From Eurosta solidaginis (taxonomy: Eukaryota; Arthropoda; Insecta; Diptera; Tephritidae), in assembly GCF_040869045.1 (NCBI RefSeq), contig NC_090321.1, forward strand, positions 128,083,689 through 128,147,688: 64,000 nt of DNA, in the 5' to 3' direction. Within the stretch, counting starts at the first letter, position 1, and every line of letters begins with the position of its first letter. Under the pieces are notes generated by a model that made no database searches, had not been told where the DNA came from, and was given only the letters and a program-made list of their open reading frames with translations. Positions 55,101-64,000 of this stretch are shown here, piece after piece. Position numbers and translations under genes: made by a program.

Positions 55101-57487
55101 ATCTCTTGGACATAGATTTCCTCAAATTCCAGGACTCCAGCTCCACCAAAACGCTTGGAATAAGATGGAATGCCCTTACAGATTCCTTCACGTACTCCTA
55201 CGACCCCAGTCCGTCGAATAATTCGCGAACGAAAAGGCAAATTCTGTCGGCGGTATGGAAACTTTTCGACCCGGCAGGATGGCTATCGCCAATTATGATC
55301 ACAGCAAAAATCCTACTGCAGCAACTATGGATGGAGGGAACTGACTGGGATGAAGAAGTAAAAGCCGGCGCTCTTCAAAAATGGACGGTTTTTCACGAAA
55401 ACCTCACGGCAATAAGCGACATAAAAATTCCCCGTTGGGTTCAACTCTCCCCCGACATACCCACTCAATTACACGGTTTCTCAGACGCCTCTGAAAAAGC
55501 TTTCTGCGCCTGTGTATACATAAGAATACAGCAATCTCCAAACGTATACGCTTGTCACCTGCTTGTGGCGAAAAGTAAAGTCGCTCCCTTACAAACGGTC
55601 AGTCTCCCTCGACTGGAACTTTGCGGAGCAGTTCTTCTCTCTAAATTAATAAAACAAGTTCGACTTCAGCTAAAACTACCACCTCACGAACTAACATTAT
55701 GGACGGATTCTTCGATAGTGTTAGCATGGCTAGAAAAGCCACCCCATATGTGGAAAACCTACGTTGCAAACCGCACCTCTCAGGTCATCAAAAATGTAAA
55801 CAACGCGACTTGGAAGCATGTAGCCAGCAAGGACAACCCAGCTGATCTAGGAACTCGAGGATTTCGGCCCCAAGACTTAGTCGACTGCCCACTATGGTGG
55901 AACGGACCCGAATGGTTAGCCAAACCCTCTCAGTTCTGGCCAAACACCACGCCTAAGCCGACACCCCCCCTAGAACAGAAACCAATCGTCACTCTTCACA
56001 CCACTGAAAGCATCGATTTGCTGGAACGCTTCTCCTCCTATGCTCGTGCGCTGCGCGTAATGTCATTCGTCTACCGCTTCATTCATAAGGCAAAAGGACT
56101 CCCAATCCCCCCGACAAGCTCGGTTTCTCACGCGGAAATCACACACACAAAGGAACGGCTTATCCTCCAAGCGCAACAAATGCATTATGGAGACACGATT
56201 TCACTATTAAAAGCATCTAAACCCATAAGTAAAAAAAGCTATCTCTTATCCCTGAATCCTATGCTCGACGCCAAGGGCCTCCTACGCGTGAATGGGCGGC
56301 TCAGTAAGGCCCCTATGAGCGACAACGAGCGTTACCCTATAATAATTCCGGAAACTTCCAGGTTCTGCATACTGTTTCTCAATTTCTTACACTCAACGCT
56401 TCTCCATGCAGAAAAACAACTCATGGTCCGAATGGTACAACAAGAATACTACATCCCTAGATTAAAGCTCAAAATAAAATCCTGTATTTCTAATTGCAAA
56501 CCATGTACGGTGTACAAGCAAAAGATGAAGTCGCAGATAATGGCTGCTCTACCAGCGGAAAGGACGACATATACCTTACCCTTTCACACAACCGGTGTCG
56601 ATTTTGCCGGCCCGTTTCTCGTCAAAACATCCCCACTACGTCGAGCCTCCCACACAAAGGCTTACGTCTGTGTGTTTGTCTGCTTCTCTACCAAGGCTAT
56701 TCACCTAGAAGCTGGTTCGGACCTAACCACGGAAGCATTTAGAGCCGCTTTTGCTCGCTTTGCCGGTCGCCGCGGCCTGCCTCATAAGATGATGTCAGAT
56801 AATGGAAAAACGTTCGTCGGGGCTCAACGAGCAATTCAGAAAGAACTATCGTCTTTTCTAAGTGAAGCCGCCTCGGACATAGCCGACAAATACGCTCTGC
56901 ATGGCCTCTCTTGGCAGTTCATCCCCCCTTACGCTCCTCACATGGGTGGTCTCTGGGAAGCAGCAGTGAAGAGCTTCAAAATACACTTCCACAAAGTTGC
57001 CGGAAACCATAAATTCTCGTTTGAAGAGTTCTCGACACTTCTAGTTCGCATTGAAGCGGTCCTCAATTCTAGACCGCTCTCTCCAATGTCCGAAGACCCC
57101 CATGATTTACTCGTCTTGACCCCAGGCCACTTTTTGCGGGGAGCCCCCCTGCTATCTCTCCCAGAACCCAATCCCGACAATCTTAGCCTCCTCCACCGAT
57201 GGCAAAAACTGAAAGTCCTTCACCATCAATTCAGCAATCGCTGGAAAAATGAATATTTAAAGGAATTGCATAAGCGTCAAAAATGGAAGGCACGAGAACC
57301 CAACGTCAAGGTAGGTGACCTAGTCGTCATCAAAGACGACCTTCTGCCTCCCAACGAATGGCGACTAGGTCGAATTTCAAACCTACACGTAGGCCCTGAC
57401 GAGAATGTTCGCGTCGTCGACATTCACACCCAGAACGGCACAATTAGGCGCAACATTACAAAAATATGTTTATTACCCATGGCATAG
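52166..57487 (+). pseudogene. BEL/Pao gag-pol A, one premature stop
   Basis: From the ATG at 52166 the frame spans about 1,773 codons with one interruption, TGA at 52811-52813 (about residue 216), where cassette B has Arg. The N-terminal gag part includes 'LKVPACDTEVFHGGYETWPS'. Zinc motifs are at about residues 355-421 ('[13 protein letters not shown]', '[14 protein letters not shown]', '[13 protein letters not shown]'). The aspartic protease has '[10 protein letters not shown]' (about 516), RT has 'VRVVFNASK' and YVDD (54950-54961, about 929), RNase H has 'FSDASEKAF' (about 1106), and integrase has an HHCC region and Asp-Asp-Glu at about 1478, 1544 and 1598. A DUF5641-like tail ends it. Fused gag-pol in one frame is usual for BEL/Pao. 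No envelope gene is seen. Confidence 0.9.
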
Positions 57488-58352
57488 CCCCCCTCTCACA
57501 CACATTTCTCAACAAATAAATTTACATTCCCGTACCAACGGAAAACCCACTGCCCGGTTCTATATACCCAAAAAGTTCGTTTGCGAAATACCTACTTAAT
57601 TATAAAAGTATATACGTATATATGTAATATATGTATATACCCACTTAGTTCGGTAATCATCCACGAGCTATATATATATTTTTCCAGCGTGAAATTCACC
57701 GCTGCCCAATTTACCCACATATACATATATTATATAAAATATATTTTACAAAAAAGCCATAGCAACAAACTTTGCCAAATTTTTGTCACTTTTCCTAAAG
57801 TTTATTTTACCGGTGGACCCAAAATTAATTTGCATACAAACCTACAATTATATGCACCCATAATACCCACACGCACTTGTATATCTTTTTGCATAAGCCA
57901 AAAACCCACCCTCAACAAAGTAATTGCATGAGCATATGTAACAACATAACAGAAGGAATCAACAAAGAAGATCATCGGTTACATATTTTGCATACATTTA
58001 CTTTGTCAATACAGATCAAGTGCATTGGCACGGCAAACAAAAGGTTGTTGTTACACCACAGTTTACCGGCAAATATATTTTACCCTCTTATATATATACA
58101 TACATACGTACCCATATTACTTGTGCTCAGACGCGCTGAGACAAGTACACATAACAAGCCAAAAAGCCGGTACACATTAGGCCGGTCTCAAAAAATAAAA
58201 AATAAAAAACCCAGTGAACACAAATATTATAATATTTATATTACTGTATACTCACATTACTTGTACTCAGAAGCGCTGAGACAAGCCCGTATTAAAAACC
58301 AAGCGTACATTAGGCTGGTTTCAAAAAAAATTTTGTTTTGCTCTTTTCACAA
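57488..58352 (+). other. Inter-cassette DNA between gag-pol A and gag-pol B
   Basis: 865 bp with no LTR-like match to 47752-48078 or 49174-49874, many (TA)n/'tatatacata' stretches, two hairpins of the leader type at 58120-58285, and phrase 'taggccggtctcaaaaaat' repeated as 'taggctggtttcaaaaaaa'. It probably combines the 3' end of A with the leader of B. Confidence 0.55.
58120..58285 (+). promoter_or_regulatory. Two copies of the conserved hairpin upstream of gag-pol B
   Basis: Copies at 58120-58145 (loop ACGCG) and 58260-58285 (loop AAGCG) have the same CTTGT-n-CTCAG and CTGAG-ACAAG strands as the hairpins ahead of cassette A. They are followed by duplicated 'cattaggccggt/cattaggctggt' stretches. 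Confidence 0.75.
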
Positions 58353-61300
58353 ATGTTTTTTCGATTTTCACAGCTTAATAAAAGCGAGTTGTCAGAGTGT
58401 ATGCTTAAGGTCAAATTAGAAGACCTAGATAAAATATGGGCAAAGGTGCTAGAGTCCCATGGAGATGTAAGTTTCTCTGATAATTATACAGATGTCAGCG
58501 GCTCGGTTGAGCAAAAATTTGCTAAATGCTTGGAAACGTACCAAACATGCCAATCAGAAATTTTAGAAGCCTCACAGCTTTTTAATACTGCTAGCACCAA
58601 CCAACAACAAATACCCGCCCACCCAATAAACAATTCAAACGCAAACGGTTTTTATTTAAAAGTACCACCATGCGACACCGAAGTATTTCATGGTGGATAC
58701 GAAGACTGGCCATCCTTTAGAGATATGTTCACGGCAGTCTATAAAAACCACCCTAAATTATCACCCGCTCAAAAATTATACCACCTGCGCCTGAGAACGA
58801 AAAGCCAAGCAGGACTTATTGTAAAGCAATACCCACTGAGCGATGATAATTTCGAGCTTGCCTGGGAAGCGCTCAGATCTAGGTACGAGAACAAAAGGAT
58901 ACTCGTCGACAACCAACTGAAGACGCTGTTCAACCTACCCACAATATTCGCAGAAAACGGAGAACAAATACAGAAGATGCAGACAACAATCAACAACTGC
59001 ATATCAACCATTAACACCCAAGGAATCCCGACAACGGACTGGGACCCGATCCTCGTTTATCTGTGCTCACCAAAGCTGCCAAGTGAAGCCTTTCACTATG
59101 GGAGCAATCCCTCAGCTCCCGGAAGGAGCTGCCCCTTTGGGAGGACATGAATAAATTCCTCACCAGTAGATATGAGGTAGTAGAAAGACTAAGTACCTAT
59201 AGACCAGGCAAGGCGAAACCCCAATTTTCGAGTTTTACGAACGGTGAATCAAAACTCGACCCAACCCAATAATAATAAAACTTATGCATATCACACCGAG
59301 TTCAATAAAACGGCTTCGTGTAGATTATGCAACCAATACCACGCAGTCAAATCTTGCGTCAGGTTTAGGAATTTATCGGTATCAGACCGAATCAAATTTG
59401 TGCGAGAAAATAGTTACTGCGAAAACTGTCTATCAACGTCACACCCCAAGAATGAATGTAAAAGTAGTCTCACGTGCGTTTATTGCCAAAAGCGTCATCA
59501 TTCGCTACTGCATTTGCAGCCCAAACCCCAACAATCACAACCAAAGCCCAGAGCTCAAAATGCCCAAGCCGGCACCCCTAGGAGAACGGACGACGAGCGA
59601 GCCTCAACATCGAAAGCCGCCGCAAGAGCCACCTCCTCCCAACAGTCTCAAGACAAAAACCCGGTTTCTTCACTCTTCTCGAGTAATCATGGAACCACCC
59701 TACTACCCACAGCAATAGTATCAGTATACTTTGCTGGCGAATTTCATAAAATTCGTGCCCTAATAGACCAAGGTTCACAAAAAACTTTTGTATCATCCCG
59801 TATACAAAAGGTTCTTGGTCTACCAACAAAAGAGTCTCTCCACCAGATATCTGGAATGGGTGGGACGGTTGTGAAAAATGCCAATAAATTCTGCCAGAGA
59901 ACATTCTGTTCAGCAGACTTAACCCAAATGATAAACGCACAAGCAATAATTTTGCCGAAGCTAACTAAGTTCTTGCCCACAGTCAGAGTTTCAAGCATCG
60001 ATCTCGAAGAAATGTCCCATTTACCGTTAGCCGATCCACAGTATTCGATACCATCGAAAATCGATGTGGTAATCGGCAGCGATATCACCCCGAAAATCCT
60101 CACCGAAGGACTCCTACGAAATGTGAGTGGAACATTACTTGCCCAAAACACAATATTCGGATGGATATTAAGCGGCCCTGTAGCTGAAAAGGTATCAACC
60201 TTCAGCACTCATGTCACGGAATGCACCGATGACCCCATCAATCAGCTTTTGAGACAATTTTGGGAACAGGAAGAAGTTCACCAAACCCAACAAAGATCAG
60301 CAGATGATGAGTACTGTGAAGCACTCTACCGGACAACCACAATTCGTGTGGAAGATGGACGCTACAGAGTCAAACTACCCTTCAAATCGGAATTTCCAGC
60401 CAATCTGGCACTCGGTCATTCACGACCCGCAGCACAACAGCAGTATATCAGCATCGAACGAACACTCGAAAGAAACCCCGAATTAAGAGACAAATATTTT
60501 GAAGTTCTTAATGAATATTTAACCATGGATCACATGGAACCCGCCTCCCAACAAGAGATAATTAGAGATGGTAAATATCTATCATTTTATCTACCCCATC
60601 ATGCTGTCATAAAACCCGACAGCAAAACCACAAAAGTGCGAGTCGTCTTCAACGCATCAAAAATGTCGCATTCTGGCAACTCGTTGAACGACGTGCTTCA
60701 TACAGGCCCCATTCTACAAAATGACTTAATGCTCGTAATACTTAAATGGCGACTTTATAAGTTTGTTTTCAACGGCGATATTGAGAAAATGTATCGCCAA
60801 ATACTCATCCATGAAGAAGATAAAGATTTTCATCGAATCGTTTTTCGAAAACACCCAACTCTGCCGATAGAAGATGTTCGACTAAAACAACAGTTACCTT
60901 TGGTGTAAATTGCGCGCCATATTTGGCGATTCGAACCCTACAGCAACTCGCTCACGATTGTCAAGACGAATATCCGCTCGCTAAAAACATTTTATTAAAC
61001 GAAACATATGTTGACGATATTTTGTCAGGCGGTCATAATATACAGTCCACTTTGAACTATATGACTCAAGTTATCGAAGCTTTAAAATCGGCAGGATTCC
61101 CTTTGAGGAAGATGTCGGCAAATCACCCTGAAATTTTAAAACCCGTTCCCGACCCTGATTTGCTAGACGTCGACTTCCTTAAATTCCATGATTCGAGTTC
61201 AACAAAAACCCTTGGAATTCAGTGGAACGCGATAACCGACACCTTCACCTACACGTATGATCCACCATCAGCAGAAAACACGACTACAAAAAGGCAGATT

Positions 61301-63550
61301 TTATCAGCAGTTGCAAAACTGTTTGACCCCGCAGGATGGCTTTCGCCAATAATGATTCTTGCAAAAATGTTGCCGCAACAACTCTGGATGGAAGGAACGG
61401 ATTGGGACGAAGACGTGAAGCCCGGAGCTCTCCAAAAATGGACCTCAATTTATGAAAATTTACCTCATATCAGAGACATTAAAATCCCTAGGTGGGTACA
61501 GTATTCCCCCGATAAACTAATCCAGCTGCATGGATTCTCAGATGCTTCAGAAAAAGCATTTTGTGCCTGTATATATTTACGAGTACAAACCCATGAAAAT
61601 AGTTTTTCATCCCATTTGCTAGCTACTAAAAGCAAAGTAGCACCCCTCCAAACCGTGAGTCTTCCACGGTTGGAACTCTGTGGAGCAGTTTTACTCTCCA
61701 AGTTAGTGAAACAGCTGCGAAGTGAGCTGAATCTACCACAACACGAACTCATTCTCTGGTGCGATTCTGCCATCGTACTGGCCTGGTTAGAAAAACCACC
61801 CCATACCTGGAAAACGTATGTCGCCAACAGAACCTCTGAAATTCTCAAGAACGTCGACAACGCCACTTGGAGGCAGGTTTCCAGTAAGGATAACCCAGCG
61901 GATTTGGGCTCTCGAGGCTGCAAGCCTCAGGATTTAGTCCAATGTCCATTATGGTGGGAAGGACCTAATTGGCTTGTCGACCCAGCAAATTCATGGCCAA
62001 AGGATATATCTCACCACCCAACTCCCCCCGAGCAACGACATGTGGAAGTATTCCACACCCTGCAGGAAGAAAATATAGACATACTCGACCGTTTTTCGTC
62101 ATTTTCTTGAGCGCTTAGAGTCGTGGCCTATATGTTGCGGTTTACCCGAAAAGCAAGAGAACTAGAAGTTCCAGCCACGCTCAACCTCACCCATGCCGAA
62201 GTGAATGATGCCAAAATCAAAATCATCACTCAAACCCAACGAAATTATTACGGAGATACAATAGAGCTGCTTCAAACAGCAGGACCCTTACCCAAAAAGA
62301 ACACCCTTCGGACATTAAACCCTGTGCTAGATGACTCAGGAATCATGCGAGTTTCCGGAAGATTATCCTATGCCACAGGTAGCTTTAATGAGCGGCGCCC
62401 AATCATCTTACCCGGAAACTCTCGATTTTGTTCTCTTTTGTTGGAATTTCTCCATTCGAAACTGCTGCACGCCGACAAACAGCTTATGATCCGAATGGTA
62501 CAGCAACAGTACTACATTCCACGTTTGAAGCAAAATGTCAAAAAGCTCATCCTCCACTACAAACCCTGCACCATCTACAAACAGCAGATGAAAACGCAGA
62601 TAATGGCACCCTTGCCACCCGCGAGGTCAACATATTCTCTACCCTTCCATACAACAGGAGTCGACTTTGCCGGACCATTTTTGGTAAAAACTTCTTCCCT
62701 TCGCAGAGCTTCGTATGTGAAAGCTTACGTTTGTGTGTTCGTCTGTTTTTCCACAAAGGCTGTTCATTTAGAAGTGTGCTCTGATCTCACCACGAATGCC
62801 TTCAACGCAGCCTTTGCCCGATTCACTGGCCGCCGTGGCCTACCCCACCAGATATATTCTGACAACGGAAAGACGTTCGTCCGCGCACAACGCGGATTAC
62901 AAAGAGAATTCACCACATTCCTCAAGGAAGTCGCTACAGACGTCGCCGAAAAGTATGCAACTCACGGATTCTCATGGAAATTCATCCCACCATACGCTCC
63001 CCACATGGGTGGTCTATGGGAAGCGGCCATGAAAAGCTTCAAGATACACTTTACGAAAGTAGCAGAAAACCAGAAGTTCTCCTTCTAAGAGCTTACTACC
63101 CTCTTAGTACGCATAGAGGCTGTCCTCAACTCCCGACCGCTCTCCCCTATGTCCGAAAATCCAATGGATCCCCTAGTCCTAACCCCAGGGCATTTCCTAC
63201 GTGGCGCGCCGCTCTTTTCGTTACCGGAGCCAACTGCAGAGCATCTCACCTTGGTCAAAAAATGGCAGAAACTGAAAGTGCTTCACCACCAATTCAGCAC
63301 ACGATGGAAGAGCGAGTATATCAAGGAGCTGCATAAGCGGTATAAATGGAAATGCCCTCAACGCAATATTCAAGTTGGAGATTTAGTCGTGGTAAAGGAT
63401 GATTTACTACCCCCGAACGAATGGCGTTTGGGACGGGTAATCACTTTACACCCTGGATCGGATAACAATGTTCGAGTTGTGGAACTCAAAATCCAAAATG
63501 GACTAATAACCCGTAATATTACCAAACTGTGCGTGCTACCAACTGCCTAG
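58353..63550 (+). pseudogene. BEL/Pao gag-pol B, several breaks
   Basis: Gag starts near the ATG at 58353, or after a possible splice acceptor 'tttcgattttcacag' at 58371. It includes 'LKVPPCDTEVFHGGYEDWPS', then frameshifts at about 59090 and 59235. Zinc motifs ('CRLCNQYHAVKSC', 'CENCLSTSHPKNEC', '[13 protein letters not shown]') and protease ('ALIDQGSQKTF') follow. A one-base deletion at about 60890 breaks RT before YVDD (61007-61018). TGA at 62108-62110 lies after RNase H ('FSDASEKAF') and TAA at 63086-63088 after the integrase Asp-Asp-Glu region ('VDFAG', 'SDNGK', 'GLWEAAMKS'). The tail ends at 63550. It is a diverged relative of A in the same orientation and clearly inactive. Confidence 0.9.
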
Positions 63551-63669
63551 TAATGCCAACCCTACCTCTGGTACCCTCTGTTTCATGACCCTAGCAATCT
63601 GAAAAGTTATATAAGCTACCCTCACCCATGCCTGCAAATACGAATATTTTTCTTTTCTTGTCTTTGCAG
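63551..63669 (+). other. Short spacer ending in a splice-acceptor-like sequence
   Basis: No LTR start is evident after the pol B stop. The segment ends in a pyrimidine-rich 'ttcttttcttgtctttgcag' at 63650-63669. Confidence 0.5.
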
Positions 63670-63943
63670 GACCCTCAGAACAACTGAGGGACCAAAGTGT
63701 CGCCTCTGTGGCCAACGACATGTGTTGAGAGAGTGCCGGCCATTCTTAGCGATGAAACCCGAGGAGAGATACCAATGTGCAAAAACCCACCGGCACTGCC
63801 TCAACTGCCTCGCAATCTCACACTCCACCGGGGCGTGCGACTCCCCAAGCAGCTGCCGAAAATGCTCCCTCGGCCACCATACTTTGCTCCACCGGGCTCG
63901 ACCGAACAACCATGCTGGACGCCAGGACAACGACAGCCGATGA
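63670..63943 (+). CDS. Zinc-knuckle exon-like fragment, gag-related
   Basis: Beginning just after the acceptor-like 'tctttgcag', the frame reads 'TLRTTEGPKCRLCGQRHVLR' and 'ECRPFLAMKPEERYQCA', then 'CLNCLAISHSTGAC' and 'CRKCSLGHHTLLHRA', ending at a TGA at 63941-63943. The order CxxC-H-C, CxxC-H-C, CxxC-HH equals the zinc region in the gag of cassettes A and B, but the sequence is clearly different. It could be the gag of a third LTR element, or a domesticated gag-derived gene exon. The stop follows a short basic, Asn-rich tail, and no pol is visible before the window ends. Confidence 0.5.
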
Positions 63944-64000
63944 AGAGACAGGGCAACCCCACGAGCCCGCACGGAAAACCGCCAGAGCGCGGTACAAAAC

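Noticed and set aside
57488..58119. 3' LTR of element A
   Set aside because: I looked for similarity to both upstream LTR-like segments and saw none; AT-rich runs only.
48939..58371. One long intron joining the ATG at 48931 to gag B
   Set aside because: The joined sequence goes into a frame that stops after about 17 codons, so it does not give gag.
59284..59718. 144-codon plus-strand frame within gag B
   Set aside because: Overlapping shadow frame; the zinc knuckles are in the other frame.
63722..63943. Retroviral-type envelope or full third gag-pol at the window end
   Set aside because: Only a zinc array is visible before the sequence ends; nothing supports more.

Overview
The window looks like heterochromatin-like or otherwise gene-poor DNA from a dipteran, most likely a tephritid fruit fly. 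That attribution is an inference from the mix of elements: BEL/Pao LTR elements, Jockey- and LOA-type retrotransposons, hAT and PIF/Harbinger elements, and a dispersed repeat ending in 'gttaacggacagacggacgg...acatggct' that I associate with fly genomes. I see no convincing single-copy host gene, tRNA, rRNA or CRISPR array in 64 kb. Nearly every coding stretch belongs to a mobile element and most are broken. All family names come from memory of conserved motifs, not from searches.

Layout. 1-2290: LOA/R1-like non-LTR fragment (minus). 2335-3274: a foldback repeat beside the 3' end of another non-LTR fragment. 3321-12018: a composite block made of a satellite-bearing repeat, a DNA transposon with about 0.5-kb inverted termini and an intron-containing gene, and a PIF/Harbinger remnant. 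13262-17999 is a second copy of the same block. Copy 1 also carries a full-length Jockey-like element (5713-9569) with a 13-bp target duplication, and copy 2 preserves the empty site. 18001-19190: a roughly 400-bp tandem repeat. 19362-24155: several non-LTR fragments. 24156-31750: dispersed repeats, three small hAT/Harbinger-like nonautonomous elements with clean target duplications, an AT-rich stretch, a LOA RNase H fragment, a foldback and a 117-bp tandem repeat. 32184-36483: a full-length but dead hAT element (hAT C-terminal and DUF4371-like transposase) carrying a 5'-truncated non-LTR element with an intact reverse transcriptase. 36880-41059: a complete but decayed gypsy-type LTR element with a 4-bp target duplication. 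41738-42505: a THAP-domain remnant and another RNase H fragment. 42713-47751: two head-to-tail copies of the satellite-bearing repeat.

47752-63550 is the most striking part. Two LTR-like segments, each followed by a primer-binding-site-like TGGTCC, sit upstream of two diverged BEL/Pao gag-pol cassettes lying head to tail with no LTR visible between them. Cassette A (52166-57487) is interrupted by one stop codon; cassette B (58353-63550) has several breaks. The untranslated DNA ahead of both cassettes carries five copies of one hairpin, one of them with a compensatory base-pair change, which suggests a selected RNA or DNA structure. A separate trio of variable stem-loops lies in the first leader. 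The window ends in an exon-like zinc-knuckle stretch (63670-63943) behind a good splice acceptor.

The genes do not form a host pathway. The window is a stratified record of insertions whose relative order can be read from target duplications and interruptions.
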